Shown one piece after another: positions 50,074 to 62,209 of a DNA stretch of 64,000 bases. The first letter of the stretch is position 1. The number at the start of each line of letters is the position of its first letter. The notes below the pieces were generated by a model. It made no database searches. It saw nothing but the letters and a program-made list of their open reading frames with translations, and was not told the origin of the DNA. The DNA comes from Rhizophagus irregularis (Eukaryota > Glomeromycota > Glomeromycetes > Glomerales > Glomeraceae). Both the position numbers and the translations under genes were made by a program. The stretch is from positions 2,904,501-2,968,500 of the forward strand of contig NC_089444.1 in the NCBI RefSeq assembly GCF_026210795.1. Direction: 5' to 3'.

Positions 50074-51293
50074 GAGAAAACTTAACCTAGACCGGGGGGT
50101 TAGGCTTCTTATCCTAGACCTGGGGGGTCCAGACCTCTTATCTTAGACCTTGTGGCACAGCTGATCATTATCAGCCTCATTTGTTTATTTACCACCATTT
50201 TTTTTTTCACACGAAATAAACGCTACGCTCACTCTCTTTCTTACTCTGCTCTTTCATTTGGTTTTTTTCTTTTATATTATTTTTTTCTATACAAATTATT
50301 TTTCTTTTTTTCATAATAAATATTTTTTATTACCATTATTTTCATAATAGTGTTTATTAGAACAATAAAAAAATCTTTTTAATAAATACAAAGTGTTCTT
50401 TCTCTAATAATTACGCTTTAATACTTGCAATAGGTAAGTTTATTCTGGTTTCTTTAAGTTTTGGATTAAATTATTATGGTATGTATTGTTTGAAACTTCT
50501 TTCAACTAAAGTTTGTGATTTTACTAACATGTACGTGCTTTTTGTAGATTTTCATGGTATAATTTTAGCATTCTGGTTAAATTAATTGGCTTTGGTTGGT
50601 ATGTTGAAAAATAAAATTGTTTGAATACTTGTATTTACAAAATTTCAATGGAAATTTGTGAAATATTTTCACTTTAATAATGGTATTTTTTTGACACAAG
50701 GTTATTTTGTAAGGAGAGAATAAATAATAATATAATAGATAATTCTTTACCCAGTTGTCAAATATTTGATAAACATTTCTAATATTTGGTTTAGTTTAAT
50801 TTTTTGTCATAAAATATTCCAAGAAAAATGCTCATACTTCGTATCTCGTTGTAAAATATTGCTTTAATAAAAAAATTAATTTAAAAATCTTGAAAAATTT
50901 CTATAAATGTTATGCGCGTATTAGCGTATAATGTATTATAAAAAATTTATGAAAATTTCTAAGATAAAAATGTTACGCGCGTATTAATGTATATATTATA
51001 AAAAAAATTTTATGAAAATTTTCTCTGATAAAAATGTTACACGCGTATTAATGTATATATTATAAAAAAATTTATGAAAATTTTTCTAAGATGGTTATTA
51101 CGTGTGTATACAGTGTATACAGTACATTGTGAAAAATTTTCTAAGATAAATGTTATGCAAAAATAAGTCTTGTCCAATGGATTTCAGTAGCTGATTAAAC
51201 CAATCATATTTAAGGAGGGTCTAGGATAAGAAGCCTGAACCCCAGAGGTCTAGAATAAGAAACCTGAACCGGGGGTCTAGGATAAGGATGCTC
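50074..51293. mobile_element. DNA transposon with 9-bp target duplication (Mutator-like?) and tandem repeats
   Basis: AATAATAAA lies at 50065-50073 and again at 51294-51302. The ends are inverted: left GAGAAAACTTAACCTAGACC, right complement GAGCATCCTTATCCTAGACC. Both are followed by further TCTTATCCTAGACC-type units and G/C tracts. Upstream of locus A (about 21825-21850) the same flanking sequence runs through without the element, which gives a natural empty site. A 9-bp duplication fits Mutator-like elements, but no transposase is present. Confidence 0.82.
50895..51145. repeat. Minisatellite, 3-4 units of about 62-65 bp
   Basis: Units share the core TTACGCGCGTATTAATGTAT, then TATTATAAAAAA, then TTTATGAAAATTTTCTAAGAT. 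It lies inside the 50074-51293 transposon. Confidence 0.75.
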
Positions 51294-51302
51294 AATAATA
51301 AA

Positions 51303-51484
51303 AGGAAGGGAACAATTTAAAAGAGAATTAAATAAATATTGGTATTATAAAGGAAAAGACAAGGAAAAAAAAACTAAAAAAAGCTGAGGAAACCAAGGAA
51401 GGCAAAAAAATGAAAAAGTATAATATATTTCATCGCCAAATATATTTTTCTATTAGTTTCTCTTGTTAGTTATTAAAAAGGATA
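51303..51484. other. Spacer paralogous to the A flank
   Basis: The AGACAAGGAAAAAAA block matches 21880-21895. No gene. Confidence 0.4.
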
Positions 51485-52143
51485 TTCTAATTATTTAAAT
51501 TTGGAGCCAGAAAGTAATCCATAGGATTTTTTTTGTCGGTCGCGGATTTACTATCCAAGAAATTTATTTGTTTCGTGTTATTATAACATTACAACGTAAC
51601 CGTTTAAAATAACTTTAATTTGGATTTGCTTTCTAATTGACATGTGAAATATTCTTTGTTTTATCGGAGGAACATTGAAGGAATCTTTATCAAAGCATAT
51701 TGTATTACCACCCATGGGAGTCATCAATACCAGTTGGGAGTCTTGTCATTCTTCGGTCATCCGTCTGCGAAATTGAAAAAATAAAGGCTTTAAATACAAA
51801 CTAATTTTATGTACACGTAGGTATCTTGAGACATTAATTTTAATTTTATCAAAGCTTCACTAGTTACATCAAAAAATGTTTGAGGTAAGATTGCTTGTCA
51901 AGATTTAGGGACCTTACACAGCTGTTACAATCTACATAGATAATGGAACCAAAAATTTCAATTGAATTAATTGAACTTTTCTTCCATCTTGGTTTATGAT
52001 TAATTGTCACTCTTAGTGTGCATTGTACTTTTCTAAATTGTGTATGAAATGATCTAACAGCATCTTCAAGAATTTCAAATCGAGGTAATCTAAATTCTAA
52101 ATTTGTTACTAATTCATGGTCTAATTCAGTTATATGGTCAGAC
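51485..52143 (-). pseudogene. Partly decayed unidentified gene upstream of locus C
   Basis: An open frame runs from about 52143 to a stop near 51863. It reads in part ELDHELVTNLEFRLPRFEIL, then SFHTQFRKVQCTLRVTIN, then KPRWKKSSINSIEIFGSIIY, and has no ATG of its own. Further left, out of frame, is a C-terminal patch LDSKSATDKKNPMDYFLAP (near 51540-51485). The same blocks exist, more damaged, at 22730-23640. Conservation of the protein reading between the copies suggests an exon of a real ancestral gene. Family not recognised. Confidence 0.4.
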
Positions 52144-52400
52144 CTCTATATACCTATTTATCGATATCCTATGTACCGTTAATTACCTCCTGGATCCGTG
52201 TTTTATATTTCCATGTTTTTTCCGTGAATCATTTTCATGGATTTATTGCCTTAAATCATGGAAATTTCTTCTTTCTAACATGGGTATCCGTGAATGTATC
52301 CTTTTCACAAAAATAATGGAAATATTCGGATAAAAATTTTTTATAGAACTTGTACCGATAAATTTTCCATGACCCGTTTCACATATTTATTTTTATTTTT
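52144..52400. other. Sequence unique to the C side, with TCCATGA/TCCGTGAA repeats
   Basis: At about 52134 the similarity to the A flank stops. The new sequence has repeated TCCGTGAAT and CATGGAAAT motifs (52200-52320), perhaps the edge of another insertion. Confidence 0.35.
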
Positions 52401-52414
52401 TTATTTTCGTATTA

Positions 52415-52582
52415 ATAACCTCATTTAATTCTTCTTCTTCACTATTAATTTCATTATCTTCAACATCACTAATTTGAATAACCTCTGTAATTTTATCATT
52501 TCGACTTCTTTTTTTTTGTTGGTTGGTTAGTTTTTTTCTCTTGAGGAGTATAATCATTTAGATATTTTATGATATCTTCCAT
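52415..52582 (-). pseudogene. N-terminal fragment of an acidic protein, frameshifted at a 9-A run
   Basis: It starts with an ATG at 52582 and reads MEDIIKYLNDYTPQEKKTNQ. After the A9 run (52517-52509) the frame must change to continue as RSRNDKITEVIQISDVEDNE and an acidic stretch. Such basic-then-acidic N-termini are seen in fungal hAT transposases, but no BED finger or catalytic part follows, so this is only a guess. Confidence 0.3.
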
Positions 52583-52780
52583 TCTTATTACGCTTAAAAA
52601 AGTTAAAGAAAAATTAGTTTACCATAACGTTATCAATTATTGCTTATTTGTATAATGTTAAATATGCATCGATGTAATACGAATATATATACGATGTATA
52701 TCAAATTTTTTGTACACAGAATTGTGCACCATTATTTTTTTGTGCACAGAATAAAATTTTTTATGTACGAAAATGTGCAC

Positions 52781-53279
52781 TATGATTGTATCCGCTAGGT
52801 ATCCGGATAAAAAAATCCGTCACCGTTAAGGATTTTCATATCCGGATATCTGGTTTAAATAAACCGGATAGCATCCGAATAGTATCCGGATAAATCCGTT
52901 AATTTCGCGGATTGCTAAAGGATTTTTTAATGAGTTTATTAGCGGATATCTGAAAATAATCCGTCAATAACATGTATCAATTGTATGAATTTTAAAGCCA
53001 AGTAATTTAATTAGTATTATTGTTTAGTAAGAGTTAAAAAAAGAAATCAGTCACGGACTTAAACACGAGTTTAATAAAGTTTGAGTATAAGTAAGAATTA
53101 AGTCACAAGCTAATGCAATCCAAAAAATTTAATTGGTAAACGGGTGAAACGGAGTGTATCCGGATCACGTGATAATCATCCGGATACCCGTCAACTAAAA
53201 AAAAAATTTATCCGGATATCCATTTTTATCGGATATCCTTTAGCTTAACCGGATATGCTGAATCCGGATACAATCACTA
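52781..53279. mobile_element. MITE with TAGTGATTGTATCCGG-type termini
   Basis: The left end TATGATTGTATCCG and the inverse of the right end TAGTGATTGTATCCGGATT match. The body is rich in TATCCGGATA units on both strands. Flanks share only GCAC, so the target duplication is unclear. It sits within a cluster of TGTGCAC motifs (52690-52780; 53280-53292). The TAGTG-type end and CCGGAT units recall the 40242-42477 element. Confidence 0.65.
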
Positions 53280-54352
53280 GCACATTGTGCGCATGGATTT
53301 TACACACTGCGGCGATAAAAAAAAAATTAAGATTTTTTTTTTGGTCAGAAGTCATATGATCAACATACAGTTACGAAAGATTTTTTTCAATAATCTAAAC
53401 AATTAAAAAAGTACAATAAAACAAACAAATTATTAATTTATTTATATATGAGAATTTTTTTCTCAAAATTAATTATCTAAGATTTTTTTATTAAATAAAG
53501 GACATAAAAAAAAATTTTCTATTGAACAATTTAGAACGCCCTGTCAGGAACTATGGCAACTTAAAAAAAAGCTAAAATAACTATTGTAGATTTTAATTTA
53601 TTTTTTATAAGTAATAAATTATTCAGAAACAAATTATTTTCAAGGAAAAGTACACAACATTCAATACATTCATTATAAGGGAATTTATTTGAATGTGTGT
53701 AATACAATATTAGATAAGTACTAATTATATCTAGGAATAACGATAAATAAAATTTTACTAGAATCGGACTATTCAGGGTATAATTTCAATTAAATCATGT
53801 GATAAGATATCAACCAATCAAAATCAAATGGCAAATGATGATCCTTTAAATGGTTAAATGACCAGAAAGAAATATCCAAAGTAATTGGTCAATGAATATA
53901 TTAATAAATATCCATTTATCATTATCATTATGTTTAATAGAGTTTTTATTAGGGTTTTATTGACATCCATTATAAAAATAACAATAGTTTTATTTATTTT
54001 TATTAAATGTAATAAAAATGATTCCTAAAACTAGATAATTTATTCGGATGACGGGATGGGTTATTACAGAGAAATGTTGTCCTCACTCCTCAGAATTCAA
54101 GCACAATGGTTTCGACATTTCCTCCCCTTCTCTACTCGTGAACAACCCACCTGATATAATATATTCTCGGATACGGATATGAATATTCCGATTATTTATA
54201 GCGTGTATATGTTGTACCTCTTTCGTCTAGAATCAGCATATTATCAATTTTTTGCATTAAACGAACACGGATTACAAATTTTGAAAATATTCTTCACATT
54301 CGGAAAATGCTATAGAAGAGAATTTTATATCAGTTTTGCACTTATCTCCACT
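53280..54352. other. Intergenic sequence
   Basis: 53525-53565 carries the CCTGTCAGGAACTATGGCAA repeat also found, inverted, near 9300. No gene seen. Confidence 0.4.
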
Positions 54353-54445
54353 ACTACGATCACCATCATCATCACCATCACCATCACCATCATCATCATC
54401 ATCATCATCATCATCAGCACTACCGTCATTATTATTATTATTAAT
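54353..54445. repeat. ATC/CAT trinucleotide microsatellite
   Basis: About 60 bp of CATCAT and CACCAT units, followed by TTATTATTA. It creates artificial poly-Asp and poly-Ile reading frames. Confidence 0.85.
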
Positions 54446-54629
54446 TATTACTACCATCATGTCGTTCTGACTTTTTTTTACCGTTTGACTCGTTACGTTC
54501 TATTTTCATTTAATTCGCAATCAACAGGTTACAAAATTTGGTCTACAACCTTAAATTCATCATTAAACATTCTGCTAAGTTGTTCTAAAATTGATGTGCT
54601 GCCACCCAACAAGTAATATATGAGAAGTT

Positions 54630-55960
54630 TTAATTTTCGTGAAGTTGAGACCTATGAAATATACAGGTTGCGATTTCGATTCCACGAGAGATAGTCGTAC
54701 TTCCATCCCAGCATTTTTGATGAAGTTGACTATACTCTAAAAGCGTACCTTCAACTGGTTCTTCTCTATATCCACCACAAATGCGACGACATAATGCAAA
54801 GATACTTTTTGAAAAAAGAAGGACGTCCACTTGTAATTCCCTAAATAGAACACCTAAACTATAATCATCAGATTTTTTGTCTCTTTATAGTTTATGTTCT
54901 TATACATTGTGGTTCAATATATTCAATCATTCTCATCCTAGTAGCTACTGAACTAGATGTAATTCCAGATAATCCAAAGTCTGTAATTAATAATCCACCA
55001 TCATTCACTAATATGTTTTTTGTGTGATAATTATTAATATTATTTAAAGAAACGATACGTTAAATATTAAATGTATTATAAAATTATTGGTTTATCGTTT
55101 CTATGAATTATGTCTTTGGATTGTAAACATTTAATCCACAAGTAACATCCAATGCCATAAGAATCTTATCCTTCCATTCTAATGAATCTTTCTTCCTTAA
55201 ATCTCTCCATTTTTTGATTTATCAAATAGTCTCTTAAATTTCTTTTATTGGCATATTCCAATACCATAATATAATTCCCAATATCATCTATTCATTTAAA
55301 TAGATTAATGAAATTTAAGTTGTTAAATGTTAAATTATTAATAAAATTTTTAATAATCCTTTGATATTCCAAGAAAGCTATTGACATTTTAATGAAAACA
55401 AATCATACGAACAAGTTTTATCTGAACAAAGAATGAAATGAGCATAATATGTTAAATTTTAACTTTATATACAGTAAATTGAACAAAAATAAATTTTTTA
55501 CCTCATTTACAAAAATTTTTAATATCATCATCTTTAAGTTTTGAAGTTTTCTTCTCGATAATGCTTTTAAGTGCAACTTTGCATTCCATCATTAGTTACC
55601 ACCCTATTTACAGCACCAAATCCTCCTTTACCAATTTCTTCAACGTCTTTAAATTCGCTATGTTCAAAATAAAGAATATCTGCATCTTTTATTTTCTTTT
55701 TGATCCATTTCTAATTTTAGATAATATACAATAAGTAAATTTTTTAAAAAAAAAATTTAAATAGTTGAAAGGGTTGATCTGTATTTATCTATTCAATATT
55801 CTCATCATTATCACCTGCAGCAAAAGAAAATAATTAAATGAAATTGCAGAAATTGAACGGCAGCTTCAAATTCATCAATCAATTTAACAATTTCCATTAA
55901 TATCTTTAGCTTGAACATATTTTTTAGCGATGTTCGGATAGTAGGTCTATTACTAAATAA
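54630..55960 (-). pseudogene. TKL kinase pseudogene
   Basis: Read right to left on the minus strand: an N-terminal patch (KKYVQAKDINGN, LIDEFEAAVQF near 55935-55850); a glycine loop FKDVEEIGKGGFGAVNR (55660-55610); KVALKSIIEKKTSK after a frameshift (near 55580); NYIMVLEYANKRNLRDYL (55280-55225); SLEWKDKILMALDVTCG (55190-55140); DIIHR (near 55108); NILVNDGGLLITDFGLSG (55015-54965); and the C-lobe end GGYREEPVEGTLLEYSQLHQ plus KCWDG (54770-54700). Between DIIHR and NILVND lies a short inserted hairpin-like stretch with GAAACGATA/TATCGTTTC ends (about 55049-55101). At least four frameshifts separate the pieces, so it is inactive. It belongs to a TKL subfamily different from loci A-C (DFG and VEGT motifs). 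Confidence 0.72.
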
Positions 55961-56347
55961 ACATGAACATAAAGCTCAGTTAATTTATTCGAAAATGTAA
56001 AATTATAATTTTGTTCATTCAGGTATTATTCAAACGTAACGAATTAAGGCTTTACTTTAAAAATTGATCACTGTCCGAGATTTTCAGAATAAAAACCTCG
56101 AAAAATTTTTATAGAGTACATTCCACGCGACTAATGATTTGATATAAATTATATATATAAACACGCGAATAATGAGGTATTCAATATTATCGAATAAAGA
56201 ATTTATTTTTTATACTATTCTTTAAAAATACATACAATATTTATAATAAGTTAACTCATATTAAAAAAAATATTTAAATTTATATATTTAAAATTTACTG
56301 TGTAATACAAAAAAATTATTACAAAAAAACCAAAGAAAACTTGATGT
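55961..56347. other. Intergenic sequence
   Basis: AT-rich, no gene. It includes the 3' flank of the SDR gene. Confidence 0.45.
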
Positions 56348-57651
56348 TTAAATCAACCCACGTTCTCTTAATAATTGTTCAGAAACTTTCCACAATTTAT
56401 TTGCAACTTCTTGATCATTTGCAACTTTATTTGGCCCCTGTTTAATTCCTTCGTTATAGTACTCTCCCGTTTCTTTATTTTCGGGAGAAAGTACAGGATA
56501 AAGAGTATTAATGGCACCTTGTTCAGCTGATATTTCAAACATCATTACTAATAAATTTACAAAAGCAGTTGTATAACTGTTATTCATATGGTTTATATTT
56601 GTACTAATTACACCAGGATGAAGCGAATACGTTCTAATATCTACATAATTAAAAAAAGAAAGTTACAGAACATGCTAGTAAAAAATGAGTTTTTCTTCAT
56701 ATTTTTATTATACATACTTTCGTTTTGAACAATACGACTTAGTTCCCTGGCAACAATAACATTCTTTTTTTTTAAAAAAAAAAAGAAAAAGAAAAAGAAG
56801 AAAATTATAAATATTTAAAGCCTTTATCATTGAATAAAATACATACCAATAAATGAAATTCTTACCATCAATTTAGTATTTGCGTAATTTCCTTTAACAG
56901 GATTCCAATAGCTAGAACGTTTTTCGAGATGTAAGTTGTCAAAGTCAATCTCACCATTGAAATGAGCAGATGAGCTAGTAAATGTAATTTTTCCGGGTAA
57001 TTCAGCGGAAACCGATTTTTTTATTGTATCCAATAACAATAAAGTGAGTAAAAATGGCGCTAAATGGTTGACCTGTAATAATATATAAAATATAAATGTT
57101 ATAAAGCGAATGCTGTACAAACGATGTAGATAAAAAAAATAATTGTAAATTTACCTGAAATTGTATTTCAAGGTTATCCTTTGTTTTAATAACTTGATTG
57201 CTAGACATTACTCCTACGGTGAAAGATACGTTGAATAGATAAATACAGAAACTAAATCATCATTTTTTTAATTTACCTGCATTATTTAGTAACATATGTA
57301 ATTCTCCAACTTCTTTGATGAATTTATTAGCAAAGTTTTTTACGCTTTGTAAATCTGCTAAATCCATTTCCCAAACTTCAACATTTTTTGCATGTCCATT
57401 AGAAGATTTAATATATTCCAATACATCGTTTGCTTTTTCTTTATTACGAACTGGTAAAACCAATCGTTTTGGATTAAATCCAGCTAAAATTCTTGCCATA
57501 TCTTTACCGATGCCTTAAATAATATAAAATGTAAGTGATTGAATTATTTGAAGTGGAATTGTATAAGTTAAATTTATTTACCATCAGTTGCACCAGTAAG
57601 TATTATAACGTTATTTGATAAATCGTAATTGTTATTTAATTTGACCGGCAT
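56348..57651 (-). CDS. Short-chain dehydrogenase/reductase (303 aa, six exons)
   Basis: Exons: 57651-57582, 57513-57277, 57213-57155, 57072-56866, 56763-56718, 56640-56348; the phases agree throughout. The Rossmann motif TGATDGIG is at residues 19-26 (across the first junction), NNAG ends near 103, the Ser cluster TSSSAH is at 154-159, and the catalytic YANTK has Tyr185 and Lys189. HPGVISTN follows in the last exon. These define a classical-type SDR of the retinol dehydrogenase/WW-domain oxidoreductase-like group, which uses NAD(P)(H) to oxidise or reduce carbonyl or alcohol groups. The substrate cannot be told. The leucine-rich helix after HLAPF is normal for the family. The exon 5 acceptor lies in a poly-A/AAG tract and is the least certain junction. 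The gene appears intact. Confidence 0.88.
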
Positions 57652-60600
57652 TGTTTTTTATTTGTTTTTTTTTTAAAAAATAAAAAAGTTTATTATTTGA
57701 TAGTCTGTTAATAGTTTGAAAATTTCACAGTTGGCTAAGTTTGAAAATTTTGATTTCTTTTATAAGTACCTCCCCCATAGATAGTAAACTCATTATGGAA
57801 ATTTCATTCAACGAATAATCCGTGTCTTAATTTTTTACAAAAATGCTTGATAATTTAAGGTTTCATTCGCAGATCGAATATTACTAATAAATCTTGGTAT
57901 TTATGTCAATAGTGTTCTCCAGTTTAGGACTAGTTTCAGTTAATCAAACATTAATGCCGTCATATTAATAAAGAAAAATTTTTTTCTGATCGTTTTATTA
58001 AAATTATTCAATTATTAATAATAGTAAAAACATTAATAGCGCATTGTTAATTTAGATCTCGATAATTTTTTTTTTTTTAGGAAATTTGCAATGCAGATAG
58101 ACGTCATATTTGTTTTGAATTATTACATCAATTGTACAACGTGGTGCTTAATAATGATGTTCCTTATATTATTAATAAAATAGACTAGTTGCACAATTTC
58201 CAATTTTTGACGATCAATGCAAAATTAGCGTTTATTTGTAACATATTTTACGTAATTATTTAAATTTGTTAAATATTTGCTTTCTGATTTATAATACAGT
58301 TATAATTTATAATGCGTCCTAATAGAAAAATTTAATTAATGAAAAATTTATTGGGTAATAGAGAATTTTATAGTAATAATTATGGTACTTTATTCTCAGT
58401 AGAAAAGCACGTGATAAACCTTAAGTTTTGGACAATATGACTCAATTCCCTACTAGTAATAATGATAAGTTTTTTTTTTTTTAGAAAATAAAATAAAAAT
58501 ATTTAAGTTTTCAAATTTATAATATATTAAACGAAATAGCAAACTTTAATATAAATTCTTGATTTTTCACAAGTTTTAAATTATCTCACTTTCTGATATA
58601 TAGAACTGATAAATGTAATTAAGTAACAACTTAAATTTTGATTAATCTTTTTTATATTTTAATTTTTTTTATATAAATCTGATATTATTATTTTTTTTTG
58701 GTTAGCTGATGGCGCAGTAGTAATAATTGTATCGAGATAAACACTGATACGCATTTTAATTTCTATTATCATTACGTAACTAGTACTACATCAGTCAAAA
58801 GTAAGTGAACGTATTTCACCAATTCCAAAATTCAATCTTCATTATTTAATAAAGGATTTCAAGAAGGTTTTATATTCTCTTCGTTTAATTATCCATTGGT
58901 TTAATTTTATTTTGAAAAAGAATATAAACTTAATTTTGTTCGTATCCGATTAGAAGAATTTGTATCGTTCAAGTAGTTTCGTAGAATTATTCATCATTTT
59001 TTTTTGTTTTAAAAAAAAAAGGATATTATTTTAAAGAATTTCGAAGGGTCATTGACATCCTTACATGGTGTATCTTAAGCTTTTTGAATTAAGCTCATCT
59101 TTACTCGAAAAGTCAGACGATTTATTTCATGAATGGAAATTATTTAATCATTAAAGTTCTAGAATTTTAAATGAAGTGATTTTTTTAGAGTCATATTATG
59201 CAAATCTTTAGCAATATCATTTTCGTAATAATATTGCATTTTACCTTATTTTGAATCCCGTGATAATCATTCAATAAAATTTATTACACGTGACTAATAC
59301 CTAAACGAATCTTTTAGACTTTTATTTTCTATACTACGATAATATTCAGGGAAATTAGCCATGAATTATCCAAGTATTTACTTTTCATTTAGGTCGCGAA
59401 TGTATAATTACAAAATTAGTATATTTTTTTTAAGTGGGAACAATGTATTATATTTTTCCTCTTTTATCACCATATTTTTATATTAGATACTACATTTACT
59501 GTACTTAATTCTGTCAGCAAGAATTTTAACGTTCGTAGTAAAAAAAAAAATTTTTTTTAAGATAATAACAGTGATTTTTATTCAAAATAATAATTTTAAT
59601 TTATTAATAAAACCATTGTTATAACTTATCCTGATATCTAGTTATTAGAATATTTATTTATTGTGGAATTTATGATTTTTGGTAAGTTACCGTCAATTTC
59701 ATAAATATGATCTTTAGATATTTATTTATCTTGGAAAGTGAATCAATTTTTGACTTTAAGTTTTGGTTTGATTCACTCAATTATTTTCTTAGTATTACAC
59801 TATCCTAGTTTTATTATTAATCACGAGTTTGAATATATACAATCAAAGTGAAAAATACAGCAGTCCAAATTTAAAAAAACTGAAAATATTTAAGATCTTA
59901 AAATACGATCATACTAACTTATAAAAATTTCCTCTAAAGATTAAAAATATTAAAAATATTAAAAATATAAAAAATTTCCTTTCTATCCTTTCAAAAATTA
60001 TTTGTAATATATGAAGTGGTAATTTTGGTGGTAATTCCTGGAATGAAATCATTTCAGATTGTTATTTTTTTTGGTTTCTTAACTTTCTTTATAAAAATTT
60101 ATAATATTAACAATGATGTAATCGTTAACAATTATATAAGAAACGCTTTTGTGAAGCGGGAAGGGAAAAAGTTAAATGTGCCAAATAATTATTCAGAAAA
60201 TTTTCTACTTTAATAATACTAGTATTTATTTAAAAAAAAATTGTACCTAATTCTTTTCAATGACAACTGTAACAGTTGGGTCCAACCAGCTGAATTTTAA
60301 ATTTTTGGAAAATTTTAGTTAATAATTTTACTTTTTTTTAAATTTGATTTAACAATTTACGGTATTTTATGGTATCAATTGTTTTTTCCAAAATATAAAA
60401 TAAATTAATATTTTATAGCAATATTGTTGCAACCGTAAATTTACTACTATATACTGAGTTACTCATAATATCAAATATTTGATTTTTTTTTTTTGAATAA
60501 ATTTTTATATAACTGGCTAAAGATTCAATGACTTCTAAAATTTTGAATTGTTAGATTTGTTAACTAAATGTTTTGAACTGATAAAATATATAAGCTGTAG

Positions 60601-60990
60601 TATGAACAAAAATATTAAATTCTTTATATTTATTAAATTCTATCATAACTTGCCCCTTTTCTTTAATCATCCGATTTAGTTACATTGATAATGAATCATT
60701 AGTTAAAAATGATCCAACGTTCATTATACTAACCTAATGAACAAAAAGGTCATATAGCCAACAAAATGATTTGTGTTCATTAAGATCAAAATTATTTTGG
60801 CTATAATTCCAGATGGAAATTTGGCAGAGACATGCTCAAAATTAATTTATAAAGGGTAATCTAGCTATAACTTAATTATATGGATAAATTTTTTTAAAAG
60901 ATATTTTGTTTATACAGTAATTAAAGACGTGATGATCGTGATGTGAACTAGTTTTTATCTTTATTCTTATTTTTATTAATGGGTTCCAGT
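57652..60990. other. Long AT-rich intergenic sequence
   Basis: No gene, RNA or clear repeat supported over about 3.3 kb. The ORF at 60016-60213 is low-complexity and has no recognisable content. The SDR promoter should lie just right of 57651. Confidence 0.45.
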
Positions 60991-61450
60991 TAGATATCTA
61001 ATATGGACGCTGTTACCCCTAGTCACGTGTAGAGTTACAATTTACTACACCAGAAGATCATGTGGAAAATTAGGATCTACTGTGCCCAACTGTGCCAAGC
61101 CGACCTAGCCGCAGCCTACTTAGCCTATTATTTCTATTATATTTATTATATTAATTATATTTAATATAATCGATATAATTATTTTATTTGATTTATTTAT
61201 TATATTTATTATATTAGTTATATTTCTTATATTTATTATATCTATTATATTTATTATATCTTTATATGTAGTAACTTTTATATAAATAACATTGGTATTT
61301 TCCTTCATTATAAGGGAAGTTCCTTCAGTTCACTTTAGTTCCTTTAGTTCTTATTCTTGTAATTATAAAGTTCTATAATAAAGTATAACCTTTTACACTA
61401 TAAATGAACTCACTACCTTAAGCATGTCTTGTTTGATTGGATTTCAGTCA
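60991..61450. repeat. Repeat-derived sequence with a TTATTATATTTA microsatellite; possible LTR fragment
   Basis: A microsatellite at about 61128-61265 (TATTATATTTATTATAT units) is followed by TATATAAATAACATTGG and a stretch with AATAAAGTATAACC (about 61375). A similar arrangement occurs at 29795-29945. An unusually C/G-rich block (CCGACCTAGCCGCAGCCTAC) lies at 61098-61118. A degraded LTR is one reading, but I found no boundaries. Confidence 0.3.
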
Positions 61451-62209
61451 TAGTTAAACGTACTTAATCTCCCTGACTGCAAATCATAGTTAATCTATTC
61501 AACATACCAAATTGGTTAACAACGCGAATTTAAGTAGAAAATACATATAAGTCAAAATTGACAAAAATACTAATATACAACAGTGTGAAAATAATCTACT
61601 CAAACTGGTGGATACTTATTAGGAAGAAGGCACTGTTGTGAAGTCTATGGAAACAAATCACCATCCCACAGGCACAAAAACCCAGATAAGACCACTACCT
61701 CTGACATGCCAGTTAATGAGACTAGGTGAAATAAAGCCTGTACCCCACAGATTATCAGAACCAAAACTGCCAGCCCTTGGTTGATAAAAATCCCCCACAC
61801 TGGTTGATAAAAATAAATTCACCAAGTGACTATATTACCAGAGTTAATAAACTATGCAAGCCTAAACTAATAGGCATCATATCACAATTCCACCATCAAA
61901 GGAAGCCTAAACTAATAGACAAACTGTGTACTTTTAGTCTAAGTAAAAAACCCATGATAGTCCAAACACATGCCACCTCCTCCCCTCTGATCAGCAATAT
62001 CTGCACTCCTCCTTAAATTATGCCCAACTCTTTCAAAAGAAAAGAGCTACAAATCACCTGATATCGATCAATTTTGCCTACCCTCCAGAAAAACTCCAAA
62101 AAGCAGAAGGCAAAAAACCAACCTGAAGGAGTAAAAACCTAGGTAAAAAGGGAAACTTTGCCAAACTATCACTAGGAATGACACCTTATTATTAAGAAAG
62201 TGAACTTTC
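61451..62209. other. C-rich, G-poor repeat-like sequence
   Basis: The composition differs sharply from the flanks. There are short direct repeats (TGGTTGATAAAAAT twice near 61780-61815; AGCCTAAACTAATAG twice near 61860-61920). It resembles in texture the interior of the 40242-42477 element. No protein recognised. Confidence 0.35.

Noticed and set aside
52134-52333. Overlapping ORFs rich in aromatic residues on +
   Set aside because: They arise from short TCCATG/TCCGTG repeats and lack any recognisable content.
54179-54616. 145-codon ORF on + and a poly-Asp ORF on -
   Set aside because: Both are produced by reading through the ATC/CAT microsatellite.
61120-61308. Ile/Asn-rich ORF on -
   Set aside because: It is a translation of the TTATTATATTTA microsatellite.
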